A stretch of DNA of 64,000 nucleotides from assembly GCF_017255295.1 (NCBI RefSeq), contig NZ_JAFKDE010000010.1, positions 62,001 through 126,000 on the forward strand, written 5' to 3'. Under the pieces are notes generated by a model, which saw only the letters and a program-made list of their open reading frames with translations, did not search any database and had not been told where the DNA came from. Each line of letters opens with the position of its first letter. The stretch's first letter is position 1. This document shows positions 8,607 to 16,046 of the stretch, in pieces. The stretch comes from Nitratireductor aquimarinus. GTDB taxonomy: Bacteria; Pseudomonadota; Alphaproteobacteria; Rhizobiales; Rhizobiaceae. A program made the position numbers and the translations under genes.

Positions 8607-9430
8607 GGCCTTGTGTCTCCTGATGGGCTGATGCTGGTTTTGAGGTCCTCGATCTTTTCGACGAGCACCTCGCGTGAGATTTCGCCCAGATGTGCGTGTT
8701 GCAGGACGCCGTCGGCGTCGATGAACAGCGTGGCGGGCAGTCCGGGGGCGCTGTAGAAGCGCGACAGATCGCTGAACTGGTCGACAAGTATCGTGTCGAG
8801 CGAGAGGCCGGAGGCGGCGAGATAGCGCTGGATGGCGGTGCGGCCTTCGCCCTGATTGGCGAAGACGAAGGTGACGTCGTCCGTCGAGGCGGCGATGTCG
8901 GCCATCATGGGCATTTCACGCCGGCAGGGCGGGCACCACGTCGCCCACAGATTGACCACCTGCGGCGTGCCCTTGTGCTCTTCGAGGCGGTAGCCATTGC
9001 CCTCCAGCGTTTCAAAGGCCTGATCCGGGACGGCGAGCGGGTCGGTGCCGCCGGTGAGCTGCCATGTCGTGTTCCAGACGATGAGGGAGAGGGCGAGCGG
9101 CAGGACCGCCCAGAGGCGCTGGCGGCCTGTGGGCAGCATGACGAGCAGGCTGACGATGACGGCGGCTGCACCCGTTGGCCAGTAGAAGCCGCCCTGCCAA
9201 ACCGCGAAAATGCGCAGCGGATCGGCCACAAAACTTTCCATGTTGATGAGCACATGGCCGAGGCGCGCGCCGATGATGCCGCCGAGAAACGCCCACCAGG
9301 ACCAGGCGTTGAAGCGTTCGTCTACCTTGCGGGCCATGATGCCGGTGACGATGAGGAAGACGAAGATGGCGAGTACGACCGCGAAGCGGTCTGCCGCAAG
9401 CACGAGCGGCCCGAGAGATACGGCATTCAT
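8603..9430 (-). CDS. TlpA-like membrane thioredoxin with Lgt-like N-terminal domain
   Basis: 275 residues. The N-terminal half (1-125) is membrane-embedded and resembles part of prolipoprotein diacylglyceryl transferase (LGGIIGARLGHVLIN), a fusion known from other TlpA-type proteins. The C-terminal half is a periplasmic TlpA/ResA-like thioredoxin domain with CPPC at 166-169 (NLWATWCPPCRREMP) and cis-proline in GLPATLFID. Predicted role: membrane-anchored disulfide reductase that takes electrons from DsbD. It starts 2 bases after the dsbD stop and overlaps the next gene by 4 bases, so the three genes are one transcript. Whether the Lgt-like part still binds lipid is unknown. Confidence 0.88.
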   Translation of the reverse strand: MNAVSLGPLVLAADRFAVVLAIFVFLIVTGIMARKVDERFNAWSWWAFLGGIIGARLGHVLINMESFVADPLRIFAVWQGGFYWPTGAAAVIVSLLVMLPTGRQRLWAVLPLALSLIVWNTTWQLTGGTDPLAVPDQAFETLEGNGYRLEEHKGTPQVVNLWATWCPPCRREMPMMADIAASTDDVTFVFANQGEGRTAIQRYLAASGLSLDTILVDQFSDLSRFYSAPGLPATLFIDADGVLQHAHLGEISREVLVEKIEDLKTSISPSGDTRP

Positions 9431-9432
9431 GA

Positions 9433-11253
9433 TCAGAGCGCCTCTGCGGTTTTGGCCGAGCCGGTCAGGTTTTCCACCGTGACGGAGCCGACGAGGCGGG
9501 TGCCGGCGACCTCGCGGCCTGCGGGATCGAAGAAGAGCATGGTGGGCGGGCCTGCCACTTCAAGGGCTTTCATGAGAGCTGCGTTCTCGTCGTTGAAGTC
9601 AGACAGGTCGGCCTTGATGAGCTGGAAACCGTCGAGACCCTCGATCACGCCGGCATCCGGCAGGACCGAGCGCTCGATGACGCGGCAGGTGACGCACCAG
9701 TCGGCGGTGAAATAGACGAGGGTGGGCGCATCGCCGGCGCTGGCGAGCTGCGCTTTGAGCTCGGGGATCGAGCCGGTTTGTCCAAAGGTGAGTTCGCGGG
9801 CGGGGGCGGATGCCTCGCTGCGCTGGGCGATCTGGGCCAGCGGCTTGAGCGGATCGGTGCCGCCGGACGCCGCGCCCAGCATCAGGATGATGCCGTAGAT
9901 GAGCGACAGCGCGCCAACCGAGCGGACGGCGGCGAGCGGCGTCGTTTCGGCGATCTTCGCGCTGAAGGCGAAGCTTGCGATGGCGATGAGAAGGGCTGAC
10001 CAGAGCGCGAGATCGAGGCCGGCGGGCAGGAGGGGTGTCGCCGTCCAGATGGCGGTGGCCAGGAAGCCGAAGCCGAACACGCGCTTGACGCTTTCCATCC
10101 ATGCGCCGGCGCGCGGCAGGGCCTTGCCGCCAAGCGTGCCCATGATGATGAGCGGGATGCCCTTGCCGATGCCAAGGCCGAAAAGGGCTGCCGCCCCCAG
10201 CGCCACATCGGCGGTCTGGGCGATGTAGAGGAGTGCGCCGGCAAGCGGAACGGTGACGCAGGGGCCGACGATGAGGGCGGACGAGAAGCCGAGAATGGCC
10301 GCCGAGCGGCGTGAGCCGCCGACGCCGCCCGTGCGGTTTGCCACCCAGCTTGTCCATGCGGTGGGCAATTGCAGCTCAAACAGGCCGAACATGGAAAGCG
10401 CCAGAACCGCGAAGAGCGCGGACAGAATGCCGATCGTGACAGGCGACTGCAGAACGAGCTGCAGGTTCTGCCCGGACCAGCCGGCGGCAGCGCCCAGAAG
10501 CGCGAAGGCCGAGGCGAGCGCGATCACATAGATCGAGGAAAGCTCGAAGCCGCGCCAGGCGGTGAGCCGGTCGCCCTCGCGCGCCAGTGCGCCGGCCATG
10601 ATGGGATACATGGGGAAGACGCAAGGGGTGAAGGCGAGAAGCAGGCCAAAGAGCGGGAAGCTGACCAGAACGAGCAGAACGCCGCCGCGACCGAGCAGCG
10701 ACTGGATGAGCCCGTCATCTTCGGCAAGCGCGAAGCCGGTGTCTTCACTGGTTGCGGGGGCGGCGGGTGATGCGGTGGCCGGCGCTTCTTCCGTGACCCA
10801 TTCCACGGGCGCTGCGGCCTGCGGGGCCGCCGGCGTGGTGACGGCAAGCGACAGGGCGTTTACCTGCCGGTTTTCCGGTGCATAGCAGATGCCGCCATCC
10901 TGACAGCCCTGAAACGTGACGTCGAATGTGCCGAAGACCTGTTCGGCTAAGTGTGCGCTCGCCGCATCGTAATAGACTTCGGAGAGGCCGAATGTGGGAT
11001 CGTCCTTGCGGATGCCGGGGCTGGTTTCCAGTGGCAGTTCCGCGCCGTTTTGCGAAGCGCCGATGTGATCGCGATAAAGATAATAGCCTTCGGCGATCTG
11101 CCAGTTGAGGGCAAGCGTGCCGTCCTGGGTGCGGGTGACCTCAAGGGTGAAGGCGTCTTCGACCGGCAGCGGTTTTGCGGTCTGGGCCGAGGCGGGGGCG
11201 GGCGCAAGGCTGACGGACAGGAAAGCCACAAGCGCGATCAGGATCGTCTTCAT
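9433..11253 (-). CDS. dsbD: Thiol:disulfide interchange protein DsbD
   Basis: 606-residue inner-membrane electron conduit that moves reducing equivalents from cytoplasmic thioredoxin to periplasmic thiol proteins. All three parts and all six working cysteines are visible: alpha domain with Cys117/Cys123 (FQGCQDGGICYAP), membrane domain with Cys211 (FTPCVFPMYPIMAG) and Cys332 (LIVGPCVTVPLAG), and C-terminal thioredoxin domain with CVTC at 520-523 (FTADWCVTCRVIE). A signal peptide ends at SAQ. First gene of the dsbD - tlpA-like - dsbA-like operon. The start codon is preceded by only a weak RBS. Its promoter region is shared with the divergent L,D-transpeptidase operon and holds a CTTAAG direct repeat. 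Confidence 0.93.
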   Translation of the reverse strand: MKTILIALVAFLSVSLAPAPASAQTAKPLPVEDAFTLEVTRTQDGTLALNWQIAEGYYLYRDHIGASQNGAELPLETSPGIRKDDPTFGLSEVYYDAASAHLAEQVFGTFDVTFQGCQDGGICYAPENRQVNALSLAVTTPAAPQAAAPVEWVTEEAPATASPAAPATSEDTGFALAEDDGLIQSLLGRGGVLLVLVSFPLFGLLLAFTPCVFPMYPIMAGALAREGDRLTAWRGFELSSIYVIALASAFALLGAAAGWSGQNLQLVLQSPVTIGILSALFAVLALSMFGLFELQLPTAWTSWVANRTGGVGGSRRSAAILGFSSALIVGPCVTVPLAGALLYIAQTADVALGAAALFGLGIGKGIPLIIMGTLGGKALPRAGAWMESVKRVFGFGFLATAIWTATPLLPAGLDLALWSALLIAIASFAFSAKIAETTPLAAVRSVGALSLIYGIILMLGAASGGTDPLKPLAQIAQRSEASAPARELTFGQTGSIPELKAQLASAGDAPTLVYFTADWCVTCRVIERSVLPDAGVIEGLDGFQLIKADLSDFNDENAALMKALEVAGPPTMLFFDPAGREVAGTRLVGSVTVENLTGSAKTAEAL

Positions 11254-11331
11254 TCTGTCACTTCAAATTGTGTGGACCGCCGGGTTCGTACCCTCATGGC
11301 GGGATGCTGGAGAGCGAATTGAATGCCTCAA

Positions 11332-11348
11332 CTTAAGGCAGCCTTAAG
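11332..11348. promoter_or_regulatory. Candidate PmrA/QseB-type response regulator box
   Basis: CTTAAG-GCAGC-CTTAAG: two identical half-sites 11 bp apart. Known PmrA/BasR and QseB boxes have the form YTTAAK-N5-YTTAAK. It lies 55 bp before the L,D-transpeptidase start and 78 bp before dsbD, between divergent operons, one of which encodes a QseB/PmrA-type regulator. The match is seen; binding is inferred. Confidence 0.6.
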
Positions 11349-11403
11349 GTGGGTGTTGTTTGGGCAGACGGCAAACAGCTCAATGCAGCAAGGAGTTTTC
11401 AGC

Positions 11404-12192
11404 ATGGCGCATTTTCGCACGGGCATGAGCGCCCGGATGCGGGCGTCCGACCGACCGGACGAGGAACATATCGACGATGGACACTCTGTCGGTTCAGGAC
11501 GGTTGGGGCGGCGTGGCTTTCTGGCCGGGTTAAGCGCGCTGGCGGTTTCGGGCTGCGTTGCGACGCCAAGGCCCGAGGCTCCCAAAGTGGTTGAGCCGCC
11601 CAAGCCCAGGCGCGTCGTTCCACCGATGTATTACGCCATGCCGAATGAGCGTTTTCCCATTCCCGAAGTGGATGTCAGCCATCTGGAAGAGCGCTGGTGG
11701 CGCAAGGATGTGGATTATCCCACCAGCGAGCGCAAGGGCACGCTGATCGTGGATACGCCGAACAGGTATCTTTACCACGTGACGGGACCGAACCGCGCGA
11801 CGCGCTATGGCATTGGCGTCGGACGCGACGGCTTCTCCTGGGCGGGGCGTGCGATCATGGCCTATCGCCGTGAATGGCCGCGCTGGACGCCGCCGAACGA
11901 GATGGTGGCGCGGCGGCCGGAACTGGAGCCCTACAGCATCGCCAATGGCGGCATGCCGCCGGGCCTGCGCAATCCTCTTGGCGCACGCTCGCACTATATC
12001 CATCTGAACGGCAAGGACACGCTTTACCGCATTCATGGCACGCCGGAGCCGTGGAGCATCGGCAAGGCGGTTTCGTCCGGCTGTATCCGTCTGATCAACC
12101 AGGATGTGATTCACCTGCACGATAATGTAAGGGACGGCAGCCCGATTGTTGTCATTCCCGATCCGAAGATGGAACATCTTCTGGTGACCTGA
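11404..12192 (+). CDS. Tat-exported L,D-transpeptidase lipoprotein
   Basis: 262-residue peptidoglycan L,D-transpeptidase. Twin arginines 36-37 (RLGRRGFLAGLSALAVSGC) followed by a lipobox with Cys51 predict a Tat-exported lipoprotein. The YkuD domain carries His211 (RIHGTPEPWSIG) and Cys227 (AVSSGCIRL). Cys51 and Cys227 are the only cysteines, so the active-site thiol has no partner and would depend on an outside reductant if oxidised. The start at 11404 follows AAGGAG with good spacing. It is 45 bases upstream of the response-regulator gene, and so probably the first gene of a four-gene operon ending in a dsbA-like gene; it faces the dsbD operon across a shared promoter region. Confidence 0.92.
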   Translation: MAHFRTGMSARMRASDRPDEEHIDDGHSVGSGRLGRRGFLAGLSALAVSGCVATPRPEAPKVVEPPKPRRVVPPMYYAMPNERFPIPEVDVSHLEERWWRKDVDYPTSERKGTLIVDTPNRYLYHVTGPNRATRYGIGVGRDGFSWAGRAIMAYRREWPRWTPPNEMVARRPELEPYSIANGGMPPGLRNPLGARSHYIHLNGKDTLYRIHGTPEPWSIGKAVSSGCIRLINQDVIHLHDNVRDGSPIVVIPDPKMEHLLVT

Positions 12193-12237
12193 TGCGGGCC
12201 TTCGGGTCTGAATGCTTGATCGAATGAGACGCGTGCG

Positions 12238-12903
12238 ATGCGACTTTTGGTGGTTGAAGACGATCCGCTGCTTCTGGACGGGCTGACCGTGGGGCTGGGG
12301 CTTGCCGGCTTTGCGGTCGATGCCGTGGCCACCTGCGAGGATGCTTTCGCCGCGCTCAGCGCACAGGCCTATGAAGGGGTCGTACTCGATCTGATGCTGC
12401 CGGATGGCTCTGGCCTCGACGTGCTTTCGGATCTGCGCCGGCGGGGTGACGCCACGCCGGTGGTTCTTCTGACGGCGCGCGATCAGGTTCCCGACCGGAT
12501 TGCCGGGCTGGACGCCGGTGCAGACGACTATGTGGGAAAGCCCTTTGATCTGGACGAATTGTCGGCGCGTGTGCGCGCGGCGGTGCGCCGGGGCAAGGGG
12601 CGCTCCAGCGCAACGCTTGCATGGGGCGGGGTGACGCTCGATCCGGCAAACCAGTCGGTGACCCGCGACGGTGATCCGGTGATCCTGACGCGGCGCGAAT
12701 TCGCGCTTCTGGCGGCGCTGATGGAGCGGCCGGAAAGCATCCTTTCCAAGCCGGCGCTCGAAGAAACGATCTATGGCTGGCAGGAAGAGGTGGAGAGCAA
12801 CGCCGTGGAGGTGCACATCCACAAGCTGCGCTCCAAGCTTGGCTCCGATTTCATCAAAACCGTGCGCGGGGTTGGCTACCGGCTCCGGGAGACGGGCGCA
12901 TGA
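12238..12903 (+). CDS. OmpR-family response regulator, QseB/PmrA type
   Basis: 221 residues. Receiver domain with phosphoacceptor Asp51 (VVLDLMLPDG), acidic pair in VVEDDP and Lys101 (DYVGKPF). Winged-helix DNA-binding domain from about residue 125 (LTRREFALLAALMERP, SNAVEVHIHKLRSKLG, VRGVGYRL), the wording of the QseB/PmrA/TctD branch. Such regulators bind CTTAA-type direct repeats, and one lies 890 bp upstream in the operon promoter. Its stop overlaps the start of the histidine kinase gene (12900-12903). Confidence 0.93.
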   Translation: MRLLVVEDDPLLLDGLTVGLGLAGFAVDAVATCEDAFAALSAQAYEGVVLDLMLPDGSGLDVLSDLRRRGDATPVVLLTARDQVPDRIAGLDAGADDYVGKPFDLDELSARVRAAVRRGKGRSSATLAWGGVTLDPANQSVTRDGDPVILTRREFALLAALMERPESILSKPALEETIYGWQEEVESNAVEVHIHKLRSKLGSDFIKTVRGVGYRLRETGA

Positions 12904-14267
12904 GATCCATCCGCGCACGGCTGATCCTGATCCTCATGGGCTCGACCGGGCTCGTGTGGCTGCTCGCGGTCGGCTGGATCTATCTCAGCACGCAGGCCGA
13001 GGTGGAGCGGGTGCTGGATGCGCGGCTGATGGAAGCGGCGCGGATGGTCAATTCGCTCCTTTCCGACCACCGTATCGAGGTGGGGCTGGAGGAAAATGCC
13101 GCCCGCAAGGCGATGGGGGAGTTCGAACTCAGCAATCGCCCCTATGAACGCCAGCTCTCCTGCCAGATCTGGACGCTGGAAGGCAGCCTTGTGGGGCGCT
13201 CGGAAAATGCGCCGGAAGCCCAGCTGACGGAAATTCAGGACGGGTTTTCAGAGACCGAAGTGGGTGGCGAGCGCTGGCGCGTGTTCACCGTGGAAAACGA
13301 GGTTCTGGGCGTGCGGGTGATGGTTGGCGACAGCCTCCAGATCCGCGACAGCCTGGTGAGCGATGTGATCAAGGGGCTGGTGGTGCCGGCGCTTCTGATC
13401 CTGCCGTTTCTGGCCGGGGTCATTCTCGTTTCGGTGCGCCGCGGCCTTTCGCCCCTGAGCGACATGGCCGAAACGCTTTCGACGCGCGCGGCCAATGATC
13501 TGCGCCCGCTGGAGGCGGCCAGTCTGCCGAAGGAGATTGCGCCGGCGGTGAACGCGCTGAACGGACTTTTCAAGCGGGTGGAAGATGCGCGCGACCGCGA
13601 ACGCAGCTTTACGGCTTTTGCCGCTCATGAACTGAAAACGCCGCTGGCCGGCGTGAAAACGCAGGCGCAGATTGCGCTGGCGAGCGATGACCCGACCGTG
13701 CACGCCAATGCGTTGCGGCAGATCACCATGGGCGTGGATCGAACGAGCCGGCTTGTGAAGCAGCTTCTCGACCTGACCGCACTTGAGGCGAATGACAGTG
13801 AGCCGACCCTGCAACCCGTGAGCGCGCGGGCGCTGATGCGCAGTGTGGCGGCGGAGCTGCCGTTGCCGCAGGGCGCGGCGCGGCTGAGCGTGGAGGCGGA
13901 TGGCGAAGGCGCGGACAGGGTGCTTGTCGAGCCGCATTTCCTCTCGCTGGCGCTGCGCAACCTGATCGAGAACGCGCTGAACCATGCGCCGGAGACCACG
14001 GGCGTGGTGTGCCGGGTGGACGAGGCGAATGATGGCGTACGCGTTGTGGTGGAAGATCGCGGTCCGGGCATTCCCGAGGCAGAGCTTTCGCAGGTGGTGG
14101 AGAAATTCGTGCGCGGGCGAAACCGCTCGGCAACCGGCAGCGGGCTGGGGCTTGCCATTGCACAGGCGGCGATGGCGCGCATGGGCGGAACGCTGGCGCT
14201 CGAAAACCGCGACGGTGGTGGTCTGCGCGCCATTCTGACCGTGCGAAAGGCGGAGGCGGCTGCATGA
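12900..14267 (+). CDS. Sensor histidine kinase, QseC type
   Basis: 455 residues. Membrane helix 1 (residues 7-29), a periplasmic domain of about 125 residues, helix 2 (156-178), then the dimerisation domain with His243 (FAAHELKTPLAGV) and an ATPase domain with N-box LRNLIENALNHAP and G-boxes DRGPGIPE and GSGLGLAI. Partner of the preceding response regulator; their genes overlap by 4 bases. The periplasmic domain has one cysteine (Cys88, QLSCQIWTLEG) within the otherwise typical QseC block. The signal is unknown; gene context suggests redox, metal or cell-wall stress. Its stop codon overlaps the next start (14264-14267). Confidence 0.93.
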   Translation: MRSIRARLILILMGSTGLVWLLAVGWIYLSTQAEVERVLDARLMEAARMVNSLLSDHRIEVGLEENAARKAMGEFELSNRPYERQLSCQIWTLEGSLVGRSENAPEAQLTEIQDGFSETEVGGERWRVFTVENEVLGVRVMVGDSLQIRDSLVSDVIKGLVVPALLILPFLAGVILVSVRRGLSPLSDMAETLSTRAANDLRPLEAASLPKEIAPAVNALNGLFKRVEDARDRERSFTAFAAHELKTPLAGVKTQAQIALASDDPTVHANALRQITMGVDRTSRLVKQLLDLTALEANDSEPTLQPVSARALMRSVAAELPLPQGAARLSVEADGEGADRVLVEPHFLSLALRNLIENALNHAPETTGVVCRVDEANDGVRVVVEDRGPGIPEAELSQVVEKFVRGRNRSATGSGLGLAIAQAAMARMGGTLALENRDGGGLRAILTVRKAEAAA

Positions 14268-14866
14268 TTTCCCGACGTTTCTTTCTGGCTGGAGCCTCCG
14301 GCGCGCTGGCGGTTGCGCCGCTGGCGGCACGCGCCGCGCCCAGCCTGAATGACATGGTGCGCGACCCGGCGCTTCAGGCGCTGGGCAATCCGGCGGGCGA
14401 TGTGACCATTGCGGAGTTCTTCGATTATCTCTGCCCCTCCTGCAAGGCGATCCACCCGGCGCTGAAGGAGATCGTGCGCTCTGACGGCAATCTGCGGCTG
14501 GTGATGAAAGACTGGCCGATCAATGGCGATGTGGCGTGGTATGCCTCGCGCATGGTGCATGCATCGGCGGCGCTGGGCGTCTATGAGGCGGCGCATAATG
14601 AAGTGATCGCCATTGAGGGCGGGCTGACGCATGGCAAGGTGGACGATGCGCTGCGCAGCGTGGGGGCGGACGCGGGCGCGGTGCGTGACATGCTGGATGT
14701 GCATCTGAAGGCAATCGATGCGCTGATTGGCCGAAACGAGGCCCATGCAAAGGCGCTCAAGCTTGCCGGAACGCCGAGTTTCCTGATCGGCAACCGGCTC
14801 TATCGCCGGCCGATGAGCGCGGACGAGATCGTGGAAGCGGTGGCGCTGGCGCGCTCCGGGCGCTGA
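14264..14866 (+). CDS. DsbA-family periplasmic thiol oxidoreductase
   Basis: 200-residue exported thioredoxin-fold protein, paralogue of the product of 8010-8606. The N-terminus ISRRFFLAGASGALAVAP has a twin-arginine look; the active site is CPSC (Cys57, Cys60 in FFDYLCPSCKAIHP), and the cis-proline loop is GTPSF. Translationally coupled to the kinase gene, which is unusual and ties thiol chemistry to this two-component system. It could be a client-specific oxidant, a reductase fed by DsbD, or part of signal sensing. A hairpin at 14947-14973 follows. Confidence 0.9.
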   Translation: MISRRFFLAGASGALAVAPLAARAAPSLNDMVRDPALQALGNPAGDVTIAEFFDYLCPSCKAIHPALKEIVRSDGNLRLVMKDWPINGDVAWYASRMVHASAALGVYEAAHNEVIAIEGGLTHGKVDDALRSVGADAGAVRDMLDVHLKAIDALIGRNEAHAKALKLAGTPSFLIGNRLYRRPMSADEIVEAVALARSGR

Positions 14867-14946
14867 GGCCGCAGCTTGACAGATCCGCCATGGCGGAGAA
14901 TATGGCGTCATGATCGAACAGGACACCCACATCGTTTCCCGGATGG

Positions 14947-14978
14947 CCGGCATCTCTTCAGGCGAGATGCCGGGGTTT
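14947..14978 (+). terminator. Hairpin, weak intrinsic terminator
   Basis: Perfect 10-base arms CCGGCATCTC (14947-14956) and GAGATGCCGG (14964-14973), with a short GGTTT tail. It can end the L,D-transpeptidase/two-component operon. Confidence 0.55.
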
Positions 14979-15091
14979 AAGACACGCTGACAACCAGACG
15001 CGGTCCATGATCCTGCAACCTCGCCGCAGTGCGGACGGGGTTTTGTGCGTGAAGCTGCGCCCCGTTCTTTTTCAAGGAATGGAGACTTTCA

Positions 15092-15820
15092 ATGGCACAG
15101 AACATCTACGACAACCCGGAGTTCTTCGAAGGCTACAGCCAGCTGCCCAGGCAGGTGCATGGTCTGGCGGGCGCGCCGGAATGGCCGGCCATCAAGGCCA
15201 TGCTGCCGGATATGACGGATCGGCGGGTGGTTGATCTGGGATGCGGGTTTGGCTGGGCGTCCCGCTATCTGCGCGAGGCCGGGGCGCGGAGCGTTCTTGG
15301 CCTCGATGTCTCGCAGAACATGATCGAGCGCGCGCGCGCCGACACGAATGATGCGGCCATCGAATACCGCATTGCCGATCTGGAAACGCTGGAACTGCCG
15401 CAGGGCGCGTTCGACTTCGCCTTCAGCGCGCTGACCTTCCACTATATCCGGGATTTTGACCGGCTGGTCCGGATGATCCATGCGGCGCTGACGCCGGGTG
15501 CGCAATTCGTGTTCACCATCGAGCATCCGATCTTCATGGCCGCCACACAGCCGCGCTGGCTGCCGGAAGAGGACGGGCACAAGACCTGGCCGGTCAATTG
15601 CTACGCGCTGGAGGGGGAGCGGCGAACGGACTGGTTCGCAAGCGGCGTGCTCAAATATCACCGCACCATGGCGACGACGCTGAACACGCTTGTCGGCGCA
15701 GGGTTTGCGCTGCGTGAGATCAGGGAATTCGCCCCGACCAGGGCGCAGATCGCGGAAATGCCGGATCTGGCCGAGGAGCTGGAGCGGCCGATGATGCTGC
15801 TGGTTTCGGCGGGGCGGTGA
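15092..15820 (+). CDS. Class I SAM-dependent methyltransferase
   Basis: 242-residue Rossmann methyltransferase: SAM motif I is VVDLGCGFGWASRYL, the acidic residue ending strand 2 is in VLGLDVS, and the motif IV region is FDFAFSALTFHYI. Related to UbiE/UbiG-like small-molecule methyltransferases. The conserved EHPIF after strand 5 and the LEELERPMMLL C-terminus fit a family often annotated only as methyltransferase. Start at 15092 follows AAGGAATGGAG. A monocistronic unit with its own terminator; substrate unknown. Confidence 0.85.
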   Translation: MAQNIYDNPEFFEGYSQLPRQVHGLAGAPEWPAIKAMLPDMTDRRVVDLGCGFGWASRYLREAGARSVLGLDVSQNMIERARADTNDAAIEYRIADLETLELPQGAFDFAFSALTFHYIRDFDRLVRMIHAALTPGAQFVFTIEHPIFMAATQPRWLPEEDGHKTWPVNCYALEGERRTDWFASGVLKYHRTMATTLNTLVGAGFALREIREFAPTRAQIAEMPDLAEELERPMMLLVSAGR

Positions 15821-15850
15821 GGGCGGGCAGGGGCTGCTTTAGGCTGAAAG

Positions 15851-15876
15851 AGGCGGGGTTTCCCGCCTGTTTTCTC
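15851..15876 (+). terminator. Intrinsic terminator of the methyltransferase gene
   Basis: AGGCGGG (15851-15857) and CCCGCCT (15862-15868) with a 4-base loop, followed by GTTTTCTC. Confidence 0.8.
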
Positions 15877-16046
15877 TGGGGCGCGGGCGCGGTGCCCTGT
15901 GTCCATGGACAGCAAACGCCATGGCGAAAGCCGCGCCCAGAAGATAAGCTGACACATGGCCGGGCTTCGGATGGCCTGCGAATATGCAATCGAGCAGAAG
16001 CCCCGGAATTACGATCAGGGCGATGAGGCTGATTGCCCATTTGCGA

